From Lolium rigidum (lineage: Eukaryota; Streptophyta; Magnoliopsida; Poales; Poaceae), in NCBI RefSeq assembly GCF_022539505.1, contig NC_061514.1:218139837-218203836 (forward strand): DNA of 64,000 nucleotides, read 5' to 3'. Positions 1-11,599 of this stretch are shown here, piece by piece. Within the stretch, counting starts at the first letter, position 1. Each line of letters opens with the position of its first letter. Both the position numbers and the translations under genes were made by a program. The notes under the pieces were generated by a model. The model had not been told where the DNA came from. It made no database searches and saw only the letters and a list, made by a program, of their open reading frames with translations.

Positions 1-2758
1 TACTGTCGCTGTCAACCTTTCTCTTCATGGCGAATTCGCCCTCTTTCTTGATAAGTTCGGAGCTCTTCTCCGCCAGCTGATTTTCCGCCTGCTCCCATTT
101 TTGTTCCGCCTCCGCGAGCTTCATCTCTAGATCTTGATAAGAGGAGCGCAGGTTCTTGAGTTCGGAAGAGGTTGTGGCGAGGGAAGAAGATGCACCTATC
201 CAAAGTTAAGTTAAAATAAATTTCACAGACTGAACTTGAACTAATGGTAAGAGTGGCCGGAAACCAACCTTGGGCTTCCGCCAGCTGTTTCTTCAGTTCT
301 GCATTTTCTTCTTTAGCAGCCTGAATCTTCTCCGCCTGGCTTAGTGTGACGCGGCGCGTGTGGCAATGTTCTTGTGCAGTTCATAGTGCAGTGCCTGCTA
401 TTCCTGTAATAGAAACAGAGAAGGAGTAAATTCCGGTTACGATATACAAAAGTGGATCCTTTCGAAGCATTATTGCCGGAAAATTTTCCGCCATAACGCT
501 TGGGGGCTACAATGGCACTTTAAAATCTTCTTCAGTTTGAGTTTCTTCTAAGTATTTAGGTGCTAACTATTGATTAGTTTCCGCCTAGATACTTGGGGGC
601 TACTGGGAAGTACCTTGCGCTTGCAGAGGAGCTGGTCGGAGAACTGGCCGACCTCCCTTTTGAAATTCTGAATCTTCGAAGATTCAGCATCAGGATTTCC
701 CCAGGCATTGCTCATCATGGCGTTAAGTAGATCTTGTTCTAGATCCCACTTTTCCGCCTCAGCAAGTTTGTTGAAGAACTTAGTCGCATAAGCCTTGGGG
801 TGGAGGTAAGGTCGGTCCGATCGCCGAAGTTTTCCGGCAAACTGACGGCATCACTAGCCGCAGCTTCAGCCTTTCCAGCAGAGTTAACTTTCGCTTCTTC
901 CTGGCCCAGTTCCTGAGCTTCTTCGGCAGCGGGTCGCTTTGTTCCGGAGCATTCTCCGCACACCCTCTCGCTACTCACTGGGATTATTTGCACTTGAGCT
1001 TCGGTAGCAGGAGGGGGAGAAGGATCAGCTCGGGGCGGAGACGGTTGGGGAGTAGCATGTGAAGTGCTTGGCGGAGCTGGCGTAGGAGGACCAACAGCCG
1101 GAGATTTTTGCATCTATTTCGTGATAGGCTTTTGGACGTTGGTCCGTGTGGTGGTGGTAGTCGGATTCCTACAAACAAGTGAAGGAAATAAGTAACAATT
1201 TGTACAAGTTAAAAAAGAAGCATCAAGACTCGGAAACTTACGCAGCGCCGGGAATGAGCGGGCGCGACCTTTTCCCTGCTGTGGACAGCAGTTTAAGTCG
1301 CTCGCGCTCCGCCTTCTTGGAGTCGAGTGGAGGGGGCTTGGTCTTGGCTTTTTTGGCGGAGGCCTCGCCACTGGCTCCGGCTTCGGAGCCAGAAATCCTG
1401 GCACGGGGACGCTTGGTGGGTCGAGGGGCAACCTTCTTGGGTGCTTGCTCCTCTTCCTCATCATCGTCCTCCGGATCCTCCTCCGCCGCTTTGCCGCTGA
1501 CGGGGACTCTGAGTATGGTACGGAAATCCTCCTCCGCCAAAGAATCGATCTGAAGGGCAAAAACAAGAAAAAGTTAGAACACTTCACAAAATGAGAAGTT
1601 AAAAATAGCAAAGGACAGATGCTTACCGGAGGATACTGGTCATTGGTCTTGATGTCCTTCACTAATTCCGGGACCGGCTGGCCCCGGCCAATCTTCACAA
1701 GTGTTTTGATTCTCCTCTTGAGAGAATCCACTGGCAGATCGTGGCGGGTAACTCTGAGAAGATCATCCGCCCCGGTGTACGTGTAGATTAAGCGCGAGTT
1801 ATACCGCAGCGGCTGGATCCGGCGAGAAAACCAGCTCAGTGTAAGCTCAGTTTCCGGTTAGCCCGTCAAGGACTAACCAAGAAATCCTTCGCGCGGCCTT
1901 CTCCAAGATCGGGAAGTGGGCGAGGGTGGGGACGAAGCTCCAGCTGTCGAGTTCTTCCGGAGGCTTGTTGATGAATTTGGGCAGCTCCTCATGGACACCT
2001 GGAACTGTGATATTCTTCACGTAGAACCATCCGGCGTTCCAGTACCGGACGGACTCGAGGGAGGAGTGAGGCGGATACATCCTACCAGGGCGGAGCATGA
2101 TGGTCATGCTTCCGCAGTTCACCATAGCTTTTTCCTTTGTTTCCTTCTTTACTCGGAAGAAAAACTGCCACAAGTGGACGTCGGGACGAATTCCGAGATG
2201 CCCTTCGCAGAGCGTCATGAAATTCGAAAGGAGCAGGTTTGAGTTGGGACAGATGTTGTGAGGCTGAAGGCTGTAGGTGGAAAGGATGGAGAGCAAAAAT
2301 TCCGAGCAGGGGAGCGATAGACCGCGCTCTACCTAGGCATTCGTTAGGACTCGTTCGTCCGCATCCGGCTTGGGAGTGACGGAGTCTTTCATGAAACTCC
2401 AGTGCGGAGAAATCATGCCCTCGCTCTGAAGGTCCCTGAGCTCCGAATCCTTGACCTCGAAAGGCCACCACTGCCCTTTCTCGCCTTCTCAGATCCGGGC
2501 CTTGGAAGCCTTCTTCATTTCCGCTTCCTTCACTTTGGCTGCCATCCTTGCTTGGCCCTCGATTTCTTCTTGTATCTCTTTGAGGGTGGGGATCCGGCCT
2601 AGTGCGTTGCTGGAAGATGCGGAGAAAGGTTGAGCTAAGCGTGTGTCGGAAACATACGGTGGTAGGAACGCTAATGGTTCATGGAAACTTGGTTCTTTTG
2701 AGCTTGAGTCCGGACTATTCGGGGAACTATCAGTATATCTAGGTGAACTAGTGGACAT
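1..2758 (-). pseudogene. Decayed antisense gene of a Tat-type gypsy element (Transposase_28-like)
   Basis: Multi-exon gene read on the minus strand, start chosen at the Met opening MSTSSPRYTDSS. Exon 1 (about 2758-1627) carries the plant 'putative gypsy type transposon' domain (Transposase_28 family), with landmarks ICPNSNLLLSNFMTLCEG, HLWQFFFRVKKE and YWNAGWFYVKN, then FSRRIQPL. Later exons (about 1548-1240, 1168-609, 412-270 and 195 to the window edge) encode an acidic/basic KR-rich linker and a long coiled coil (EMKLAEAEQKWEQAENQLAE). Splice sites are GT-AG. In-frame stops near 2487 and 2330 and frame shifts near 1857 and 800 break it. It lies antisense just inside the 3' LTR, the position of the extra antisense ORF known in Tat-lineage retrotransposons. 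The biochemical role of this family is unknown. The same domain recurs intact at 45,716. The gene continues beyond position 1. Confidence 0.75.
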
Positions 2759-3480
2759 TTTTCCGGCTGCATGCATATAATGAAATTGTTTGAGTAGCCA
2801 GAAACTATGCTAATCTACGCTACTTCATCTTCTACGGGTCCGGCGAACGTACCTTCAATGGCGTGGTGGTTCCCCGTCGTGCCGGCGAAGATGAGCTCGT
2901 CGGACTTGGAGCGCTGGGCTCCAGATGACCACGGATCGGCGACGGAGGCGATTTCCCGGTCAAACGTGTGCAGCTCAGGTCAAGGGCAACACTGGAGCGG
3001 CGGCGGGTGAAACTTCCCGAGGATGAGCTCGCCGGAGTTCAGATCTGAGGAGCGGCGCTGTTTGGAGGAAGAAGACGACACGAAGTTGCGGTGAAACGAA
3101 TGGGAAAGTTACCGACGCAGCGGATATTTATAGACCATGCGCGGAGATTCGTGAGCCGGATCCAACGGCGGAAACGGAACGGTCGCACCGTTGGATGACC
3201 GCCACGTGTCTTAGGTTAAAACGGTGAAATCGAGGCATCGGTAACTAGAGCTGAGCAAGCTCCAAAATTTCCGGCTGAAGATTTGCATCTCCAAAAATTT
3301 AGCGCGAGAAAAAAAGGGAGTTCAGTGCAACATGCGCGAAAAATCCGCTGAAGATATTGTTATAGAAGGACAATGATTTCCGGTTGAATGAAGTCGGAAA
3401 CAAGAAAGTTTTGGAAGCTCTTCAAGATTCTCTTCGGATCCGAGTTGAATGAAGTCGGAGGAATGATGACTCTCGGAGAA
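2759..3480. other. Promoter-side/untranslated interval between antisense gene and LTR
   Basis: About 720 bases between the start of the antisense gene and the polypurine tract. It holds no credible coding sequence. It should contain the promoter and 5' leader of the antisense gene (minus strand) and the 3' untranslated region of the retroelement (plus strand). Confidence 0.4.
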
Positions 3481-3493
3481 CTTCGGGGGCTAC
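3481..3493 (+). other. Polypurine tract of Tat element A
   Basis: CTTCGGGGGCTAC directly precedes an LTR beginning TGTTGTGGGTATAC. A G-rich tract abutting a TG terminus is the plus-strand priming site of LTR retrotransposons, and it fixes element A as plus-strand. Confidence 0.7.
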
Positions 3494-4137
3494 TGTTGTG
3501 GGTATACTTTATGGGTATATCATCGGCATGGCCTAGATCCGGCAAGCCGGGGTGGCCCACAGACGGTGATGTGGCATGTGGCCCATCGGGCGGCCCAGTT
3601 GTTGTAGATCAAGATGGATGAAGTCCAGCTCAGGAGCAAGGAGCCGGACCTTAACCGACCTACGAAGGAGGCCGGATCCGTGAAGGCCCATGAATTATCC
3701 GGATCCAGTACGACCTTGGAGGAAGGCGGATCCTTGACGTACACGGCAAGATATTGTACCGTAGTTAGGTAACTTGTATTCCGGCTAGGACCCTCCAATG
3801 TAAACCCTAGATCCGTGTGCCTTTATAAGCCGGATCCAGGGAGCCCTAGAGGCACAACCACAACTCATTGTAACAACGCGAAAGCACCCAGATAATTCCA
3901 GACAAGCAGCAGTATGCTCTGTCTTCGAGCAGGTGTTCCGAAGCTGGGTAAATCGCGTACCACCATCCCGAGGACTCTCCGCCCTATGGCCCCTACTTCT
4001 TATCCCCCTCGTGAGGATCTCTCCTCCGAGGTACCGTCGAATAGGCAACGACACTCACCGAGCTTGCTTCGAAGTTTTTCTCGACTCAACGCACACACAC
4101 CCTCACGGTCGTGGCACTTGTGCAATGCTTCGCAACA
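3494..4137 (+). repeat. 3' LTR of Tat-type gypsy element A
   Basis: Begins TGTTGTGGGTATAC after the polypurine tract. A TATA-like TTTATAAG lies near 3822 and a plausible CA-ending terminus (CTTCGCAACA) at 4137. The right boundary is the less certain one, because the partner LTR lies outside the window. The same LTR start recurs in reverse at 21,644-21,697. Confidence 0.65.
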
Positions 4138-4204
4138 CTCAGAAAGTCACTCAATAGGATAGGTACACAAAGAAAGAAATGGGGATACAAGGGGTGATGG
4201 GGAA

Positions 4205-4330
4205 GAAGTGAGTCTAGCTCACTTGGTTAGGGAATTGGATGTACAACCCAGCCACCCAGGTTCAAGTCCCCAGGGACAAAAATTTGGGTTCTTATTATTA
4301 AAAAAACAAAATCACTGTTCAAAAAAAATG
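4205..4330 (+). mobile_element. tRNA-derived SINE-like sequence
   Basis: An internal RNA polymerase III promoter is visible: A-box-like TAGCTCACTTGG at 4215-4226 and B-box GGTTCAAGTCC at 4259-4269, about 33 bases apart, as in tRNA genes. An AT-rich tail with short A runs follows. It does not fold as a complete tRNA and the body continues past the tRNA-like part, so a SINE head is more likely than a tRNA gene. Ends are not defined. Confidence 0.5.
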
Positions 4331-5481
4331 CCCGGAAATTTGGATCAAAACAGGCGGTCGAGGTTGTTAAAATTTTAGAGTCAAATAGGCTCTGAAAAGT
4401 TGTCAAGATTTGGGACAAAACGATGTGTCAAAACTGATATCAAACCGTGTCAAAATTTGAAGTCAAAACTGGATAGAATTTTGTGTCGGAGGGTAATACC
4501 CTAGGAGGTACCGGTTAAAAAGGCAAAGTATACAGGGGAGTTGGAATGCGGGCGGTGGTACCGCTCTATTCAGATCGGTGGTACCGGTTGGGGGCTAGCG
4601 GTGGTACCGCTTGGAGCTTTGCGGGCTAGCGAGCAAGGAGGCACGGTGACTCGGTGAGCAAGTAGGATGCTGCAGGAGCGAGGTAGCGCCGAGCGCGATT
4701 AGAGCGGATCGAGCTGGGAATCCAGCGCGGTAGGTTGTGCGTGGACTTGAGGTGCTCGTGCTGAGTGTGCTGCGTGAGTGGAGCGCGCGTTTGGATGCAG
4801 TCGAGAGGTGGTTTGGCTTGCACGCGAGCGAGAGGCGTGAGCAGAGATCGGCAGGCCGGCAACAGGTTCTGCGTGCTGCGCGGGCGGGCTGGCGGCGGGG
4901 CTTCGCCGGCGGCAGGGCGTGCTGGTGCTGTGGTGGCTTGCCGGCAGCGGCGCGGGTAGGTGGTCGCGGGCGGGACCTTACGCGTGCGCGCGTGGAGCAG
5001 GTCAGGCAGGGGCGGGCGCGGTTGGGCTCGAGGTGGTGCCGGACCAGTCCGGGAGCTGCTTGCGCGTAGGGCGGCTTGGCCGCGTTCGGGTGAGGCGCGG
5101 CGGCGCTCGAGCGGCGGGGCCAGGAGAGCGGTGGGTGGGGTCGGGCGGGTGCGGGGTTGGCGGTGGCTCGGTTGCGCAAGCGGGAGCGGGTGGTGAGGCG
5201 CGGCGGTAAGTGGGACCAGGGCCGCGCGTGTTGACCCGATTCGGCCATGAACAGGACGAACCCAGCGATGAAGCAGCGGAAAACTGCTCACAAATCTATC
5301 GATTTCTTGGGAAATACGAAGAATTAGACCACGAAAATTAGAGAAACATAGATCAACCACAAATAGATCAGATCCGTGGATCAAAACCACAAAAAACACA
5401 ATAAATTCGAAGATTAAAATTTCGAGCTATTTTTGGAAAAAAAATAGATGAAATTAGGAGGTCAAATTCGTCGCAATCTTT
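4331..5481 (-). other. GC-rich leader/gag-like region of minus-strand retroelement D
   Basis: After an AT-rich stretch, 4500-5250 becomes very GC-rich. It contains repeated GGTGGTACCG palindromes around 4550-4612. Downstream (on the minus strand) of a primer-binding site at 5482, an open frame from 5248 to 4595 starts MAESGQHARPW and is Pro/Ala/Arg-rich, with no recognisable gag motif. It may be the start of gag or only GC-biased noncoding leader. I cannot assign a domain. Confidence 0.35.
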
Positions 5482-5493
5482 GCTCCGATACCA
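5482..5493 (-). other. Primer-binding site of retroelement D
   Basis: The minus strand reads TGGTATCGGAGC, one base from the usual initiator-Met tRNA primer site TGGTATCAGAGC. It lies two bases inside an LTR terminus. Confidence 0.65.
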
Positions 5494-5495
5494 TA

Positions 5496-6153
5496 TGATG
5501 AGGTCTAAGGCCACGTGGGTTGTCCGATCTCATGAATTTGATCAAGGACACAAGGAGGTGAGGGATGACCACGAAGAACACGATGAACACACGCAACACA
5601 ACCCGATACAATTTAGTTTACTCCTGACAGCCCAAACCACTGTCCCGATAGAATTTCTCGAGAGAAAGACACGAGGTTGAATTCCCGAGAGAAAGATCGG
5701 TATATGATCGGTAGAATCACACGAGTGAAAGACCGGCGGTAGAATCACGAGTGTGAGAGACTAATCATATAAGGAGTGTCTTGATACAATAGATTTGGTA
5801 ATCTAAGGAGGGGGTTTCCCTAATTTCAAAGGGATGGTGGAGGCATAAACGAAGTTCTCAATTCAACTCTAACTAAGTCTGCTCATAGTGGGAGTAATTT
5901 AGCTAGTAACATCACACAATTCAAAACATTTTGGTGACATGGCATGGCAATGAATGAATAAAGAGAGTGAGGTGGTAACTAGCTATGTTACCATAACATC
6001 ACACACCCCAAGACAAGTTGAGTCTACACCAAAGTAAATGACACAATGCATGACACCACATATAAGTTACTACCCACTATGGAGGTCGTAACTTAGACTA
6101 GTAACATATGTCATGTTACTAGTCTAAGTTACTCCCCACTATGACTAGCCTAA
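5496..6153 (-). repeat. 5' LTR (truncated) of retroelement D
   Basis: The plus strand starts TGATGAGGTCTAAGG next to the primer-binding site. The LTR is interrupted by a MITE at 5877-6150 and cut on the right by the LTR at 6154. Confidence 0.55.
5877..6150. mobile_element. Tourist-like MITE (PIF/Harbinger type)
   Basis: 274 bp with terminal inverted repeats. The left end reads CTCATAGTGGGAGTAA and the right end, reversed, reads GTCATAGTGGGGAGTAA. It is flanked by TAA at 5874-5876 and 6151-6153, the Tourist-type target duplication. It has no coding capacity, and its interior matches an abundant Pooideae MITE as I remember it. Confidence 0.8.
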
Positions 6154-7332
6154 TGAAAGCGGGAGGTGGGAGCCTATTGTTGCCGACCAAAATCCACCAG
6201 CGAGCAACGATGGACAACACGGAGAGCCGGGAGGCTCCCAGGACTGCTGGTGGGCCCTGGTCCCTCAGGCAACGGCCCGCAATGCTCCGGCACACGTCCT
6301 GGCTAATGCAAGGGCGTGCCACCTGACCTATACCTGGTCAGGAAGGTGATGGATTGCTTCGATTAGTTTCCTGCATGACAAACACGTAAACATTAAATAC
6401 GAGCCCCGATCGGCTCTTAGGTTACCTCGTGAATCGGCTCAAAGAGCCGATTGACCCATGGTTCACGTTGGATTTACGATAACATGGGGATCCCGCTTAA
6501 TCAAAACCAAGATAAATCAATCTACGACAGCTTTAGGGTTTTCACCGCATAACCGGAACATCCTACGCGTAGTTGAGCCTAGCAGTATACGTAAGATAAT
6601 AGAAAACTAGTCCTAAAGAGGCCAAAAACCAACATAACGTCGATTCCCGGAACAATCCCTCTAGGATCAGCAAACTATACCTTACGCACTACCGGATCGT
6701 TCAACCCGTTTGCAGGGCCTAACCATGCGGATATCAAACTAATCCTTGGAGAACAAGGAACAACTATAACAGATCAGATCTACTAAATAGAGACTAAGCA
6801 AGATGCTGCCCTTACACCCAAGATAGGTGCAAAGGCAGCCAGATATTGAGGGGCAGCGTAGCTAAGCAAGCATATCATGAAAGTATCGACGTCAGCCCCA
6901 AAACATCTATGATAAGGGTGTTGCTCGCCATCAACAAGGCTTCAGCACGAGCAACACCAAGCAACGAATAAACAGATACTGCCTAGATCGCAAGATGCGA
7001 TCTAGGCAGCATGACGCTTACCCGGAAGAAACCCTCGAAACAAGGGGTGGCGATGCGCCTAGATTGGTTTGTTGTGAACGTGATCCTCCTCCTTTCTCAA
7101 TAACCCTAGGTACATATTTATAGTCCGTAGACTTTCTAACTTGGGAAATAAACCTAACTCCATACGAACTAAACTCTATCTCTTAATTATAAATCTACCA
7201 TAATATACAAATACACGGCAGCCTAGCCCAAATTCTCGTACGAGGCCGATTCAGAAATATTTCACGTGCATATTCTCTAAACCCATTTAATCACGGCCCA
7301 TCTCCGGACTTGGTTAAAATCTGGTGATAACA
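6154..7332 (-). repeat. 3' LTR of Tat-like element C
   Basis: About 1.18 kb. On the minus strand it begins TGTTATCACCAG immediately after a purine tract and has a TATAAATA box at about 7122-7115. The plus-strand left edge TGAAAGCGGG sits directly against the MITE target duplication. Short CGGCTC/GAGCCG inverted motifs recur around 6405-6450. Confidence 0.65.
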
Positions 7333-7350
7333 CATGCCCCCTGGTTTTGG
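7333..7350 (-). other. Polypurine tract of element C
   Basis: The minus strand reads CCAAAACCAGGGGGCATG, then the LTR terminus TGTTATC. This orients element C on the minus strand, so the genes that follow on the plus strand are antisense to it. Confidence 0.6.
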
Positions 7351-7609
7351 TAATGATAATTTCAAAACCACTCTGTTTTTTCTTCGTAGGGTCACGTCGT
7401 GGCGTAGCGTAACCGTCACAGCATCCTTTCATCATGATGCCTTGCCTTCTCAACTTCTCTCGCACGATTTGACAGCTTTGGCACCACGTCCTCGGAAACC
7501 GCCGCAGCATTAAATCTCCACTATATCCCCTTTATTTAACCGCGTCGAGCAGTTCGCTTCTTCATCCCCCTGCTCCGTACTAGCCATCGGAAAGCCCTCC
7601 TCTGCACCA

Positions 7610-8089
7610 TGGACTCCTCCTCCTCCTCTGCCTCCTCGGGTCTTTCCTCCCTATCCTCTTCCTCTCGTGAGCCGACGCCGGAGTGGGACTCGATGGCGGC
7701 GCACGAGGTCCTCGCCCCAACGAAGTGGGACAAGGAGGATCATGATTCCTCCGTCTCGGTCCGAGGATGACAAGTCCTTGACCGACGGAGAAGACGACTT
7801 CCAGTTCCTCGTCGATGGGGAGCTGGAGGCGGAGAGCGAGGACGACCTCTTCTCCTGGGACGACTTCACCTCCTCCGACGAGGAGGAGGAAGAGGAAGAT
7901 GACACATCCTCCGACGAGTATCCGCCGGCGAAGCGCTTCCGCGCCGGGTCGGATGACGACGACGACAACGACGACGACGAGGAGGAAGAAGCCCCTGCCG
8001 AGGGCTACGGCAACAGCGACGAGGAGCTCGCCGGCAGCAGCGCCGACGGCAGCTACGACAGCGACGACGAGGGCAGCGACGGCCCTTAG
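7610..8089 (+). pseudogene. Antisense acidic Ser/Asp/Glu-rich protein of element C
   Basis: Starts MDSSSSSASSGLSSL and continues as a strongly acidic low-complexity chain with runs of SSDEEEEEEDD and DDDDNDDDEEEEAP, ending at TAG 8087-8089. One frame shift near 7750, in GGTCCGAGGATG, separates the serine-rich start from the acidic body. There is no catalytic domain; the composition is that of an intrinsically disordered nuclear-type acidic protein, but function is unknown. It sits antisense between the LTR and the plant mobile domain gene, so it looks like cargo of the same retroelement. Confidence 0.6.
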
Positions 8090-8460
8090 ATTAGGGACTA
8101 CTAGCATAGGACTAGTATTAGTAATCGGCTCTTCTTTTGTTCTTCCTTTCCTGAGCAATCGGCTCTTCTCTGTAAAAACCCTCTTTATTAATGAAGAAAA
8201 TGTTTCTATGTCGATTTTGCTTTCATATCAATTTTGCCGATTGTCAAAGCAAGTCAACGCGCAAAGAGTTGATGGCAGCGCATCGGCCTTTACCATAAAA
8301 CGCGAGTAAGGCCAAATCAGTTGCCTATTCAAAAGGTAACCTGCAACCCTTGTCTGAAAGAGTAAACTCAGATCCCCAAATCGCCGCTCGAACAGATCCA
8401 ACTTACGGCCACGCGAATCTCAGATCTCAATCGCGCAGATTCAACTCCGCAGCGAATCCA

Positions 8461-10995
8461 ATGGCGGAATCATCCAACGCCAACGCTACGGTCTCTGGCC
8501 TGAAGGTAATCCTCAACCGCTCCTCGCTATCCGAGCATAGTGTTAGAATTAACAACAAACATCTGAATTAATGTCTCATTCCGTCATTAATTTTTAGGTA
8601 TCGTACATTCTCGCCGCCGCATCCTTCTCTTCCAAATTCTCTCTCGTCTTGGCCCTCGTTCTACCGAGAGTCCTGCCCATTTGATTTCATGCGAGGCCAA
8701 TAGAATTCCCTTCGTGAACCGTAATTTAGATCTAACTTCTTGGGCCGACCGCTACGAGCCTGGCCTAATCCTCCTGAAGATTGGGTTTCATGGTACAATA
8801 GAATATCCAAAACTCACCAAGCCACCTGGGAAACTACAGGAATAGCCGATGCTTTAGCTTTATCACTGTCTCCCCTTGAGAAACATGAAAACCTTCTGAA
8901 AACCATCGGCTACTTTTGATCTGATGCTTTGAATTGCTTCATGTTTGGCCATGGCCCCATGACACCAACCCTACTAGACGTGGCCATGATCACCGGTCTA
9001 GACATTGCATCCCCAAGCCCCTCTGCTTTTATGCTGCCAAAGGTCCCTTTCACACTCTCTTCCAAAACAGAGTGCACAAACTGGGGTGCTTATCTTCGAC
9101 GCCACATGAAAAACAAAGGCCCTGTAACAGAGAAAGAACACACGGCCTTCCTGAATTTCTGGTTGGAACACTTCATATTATGTGGCCCTTCACTTGCTCC
9201 AACCAAGAATTACCTTTCCTTGGCCTATGAACTTGCCAGAGGCACCCAGCCTTGGCATTGGCAAACTGTTCCTTGGAGAGGTCTATCGATATCTCCAACT
9301 AATGTCCGTCAAACCGTTTTCCCAAAAGACAGTCAAAACAGAGGTCCCCGGTGGTTTATTCAGCTATGGGTTCACCAGTATTTCCGTAACCATGTCCCAA
9401 ACTTTCCACCTTTGGCCACTTGCACCTTTCCAGATACTAACGGGAAGCCAATCCGGTGCACTAGCTACGGCCAAGCTCTATATAGCCTTCCAGGTAGTAA
9501 ACTGACCCTCAAGGAAGCATTGGAGTGGTTCAGAATTTTCTACCAAGGCCTGGACAATCCTCTCTTCTTTCCTTATACGGAGTGTGAAAATTTTGAAAAT
9601 CCAGTTTCCTTCAGGCTAGACAGCTTTGCCGATGACGCCAGCACCCGGCAATTGTATTCCATCATGATCCGTCCCTGCTTCCTTCCAGTTGGCATGAGCA
9701 CCTCAAACAAGATCATCAAACCTAGTGGTGGTCAATGTGGAAGACTCATGCCTTCAGGAGAGCTCTGGGACCATTGCTGAAACAACTTGATGCTGAATAT
9801 GATATCCCTGCAGAACAGGTACCACTACTCACGAATTATCTTGAAGTGGCTTACAATGATTTCTTTTCTTTTATAACCTTGCTCTGTCTCCTTGCAAGCA
9901 ACAAGACGGTCCAGAACCTGTACATGATGACGGCTCCCCTTCGCATTCCTCCCACCAGCCTCCGGTGGTCCTCTTCTGCAAAAACTCACCACCCTTGAAA
10001 AAGGTTGTGATGCAGAGCCAGCCGATTTCACCAAAATCGGCTTCCAAGAGCAGAGTATCTTCTGGGCCAGCTGCCCCCCGAGCCTCAGTCAAGGCGAGAA
10101 CAGCAGTGAGGAAAGTAGCTGCCAGGAAGACCTTGAAGCGCCAAAACCCTACTCCAGCTCAAGAAAGTTTGCACGTAAGCCGATCCATGCCTTGGCTGAT
10201 TTCATCTATCCTTCTAGGCTTCGCAACATGCTTGTATTTCTTTTACGTGCCCTCTACCGAAGAAAACTCCAGCGAGGAGACACAGCATCCGCCGAAGGGA
10301 CTCGAGCTCGGGCAACTCGGGAAAACCACCACGCAGAGCCAGCCGTACTTGCCACCGTCGGCTTCCAAGAAAAGGTCAGCTCCTGAACCTGCTGCTTCCC
10401 AAGCTCCAATCAAAGCAGGGCAGGGCGGTCTACGCACAAAGAGCCGATGCATCAAGAGAGCTCGCAAGGAACCGCAAACCTCTTCATTAAACCAGGAGAA
10501 TTGGCTCATATTTCATGCTAACCCATTGCTGTTATCATCGGCTAACCACTTCCTTTGCAGACTGATGACACCTCTAGTGGGGAAGTCGAGGAGGTACTGA
10601 TGCCATCCGCCACCCTGTACCTAGCAACTTCTAAAAGTGTAGCTGACAAGGTTGCCAACTTGGCCAAGCCCACAGCAGAAACACAAGAGCCGATCACCTC
10701 TTCATCGGCTGTTCCTCTGGTCTTAGGAGAGGTAAACTCCCTTCCCTTAGCTCTACCCTTCTCTTTCGCTGTATACTGACGTTGTTCTTGTTGTTTGTCG
10801 TGGTTATGACCTCTCAAGCTTGCTAACGTTCGACCCCGAATCCATCGAACCAGCCTACTTCTAAAGCAAGTGAGGAGTCGTGACCCGCCGCTACACATGG
10901 TCAACTCCAAGCATCTCAAGGCCCTCGCTCTCCTCCTCAATTGAGACATTGGTTGAAGACCCCGAGGAAGTGAAGAGCATTCTTGAAGACATCCA
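8461..10995 (+). pseudogene. Antisense plant mobile domain (PMD) protein gene of element C
   Basis: Short first exon (MAESSNANATVSGLK, 8461-8505) with donor GTAATC, then an exon carrying the aminotransferase-like plant mobile domain: NCFMFGHGPMTPTLLD, VAMITGLDI, LARGTQPWHWQTVPWRG, GPRWFIQLWVHQYF. Downstream exons (about 9905-10,170, 10,260-10,500, 10,560-10,732) encode a basic Lys/Pro/Ser-rich tail with GT-AG borders. Breaks: a TGA near 8917 where I expect Trp (GYF*SDALN), frame loss around 8750, and a frame shift near 9730 between the domain and MWKTHAFRRALG. PMD proteins include Arabidopsis MAIN/MAIL, and the domain is also widespread in plant transposons. Here its place behind an LTR and polypurine tract argues for retroelement cargo. 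It runs into the gap at 10,996. Confidence 0.75.
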
Positions 10996-11095
10996 NNNNN
11001 NNNNNNNNNNNNNNNNNNNNNNNNNNNNNNNNNNNNNNNNNNNNNNNNNNNNNNNNNNNNNNNNNNNNNNNNNNNNNNNNNNNNNNNNNNNNNNN
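10996..11095. other. Assembly gap (100 N)
   Basis: Exactly 100 N, a conventional gap of unknown size. Sequence on the two sides belongs to different contexts (PMD gene tail; CCGGAACTTCCG-rich repeats). Confidence 0.99.
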
Positions 11096-11450
11096 AGAAG
11101 CTTCCGCGCCCCAGCCGGAAGTTCCGCCCTCCAGGACTGGAACTTTCGCCCAGATGCCTCCCAGATGCCGTCCAGCACCCAGGAAAGAGGATCCAGCCAG
11201 AACTTCCGCCCCCAAGGACCGGAACTTCCGCCCGCTGGAACTTCCACTCAAGTTCCGCTCCAGTTCCGGAAACGCGCCAAAATGCCCCGGGATGTTACTG
11301 CAAGCAAATCGGTCGTTTTCGGAACTAGGCCGGAAGTTGGCCGAAAGTACCGCCCCGACCGGAACTTCCACCTGCGAAGACCGGAACTTCCGCCCGATCG
11401 GAACTTCCGCCCCCTGAGGCCGGAACTTCTGCCTGCACGACTTTCAGCCC
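11096..11450. repeat. Degenerate CCGGAACTTCCGCC tandem repeats
   Basis: The 14-mer core, its half-palindrome GGAACTTCC and close variants recur roughly every 15-45 bases. GGAACTTCC is nearly self-complementary. The stretch is GC-rich and stays open in one frame as a low-complexity chain, which I do not read as a gene. It may be subterminal repeat of the following CACTA remnant or of the element lost in the gap. Confidence 0.6.
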
Positions 11451-11599
11451 AAAACTGCACGTTTCGGCATGTAACTGCATACTGTATCTTGATTTCTTTG
11501 GTTCGTGGTTTATGCTGCAGTATTTCTGCTTGATCTCTCTTTTTGTTCATGACACACGTACACACCATAATCTAAGTTTCATGTTTGTGTTAATTATCT

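Noticed and set aside
4200..4275. Functional tRNA gene at the A-box/B-box sequence
   Set aside because: No acceptor stem or plausible anticodon arm can be folded, and the sequence goes on into an AT-rich tail; a SINE head is more likely.
4595..5399. Long Pro/Ala/Arg-rich frames on both strands in the GC-rich block
   Set aside because: Several overlapping frames are open at once on both strands, as expected of high GC content, and none has a domain. Kept only as a possible gag leader.
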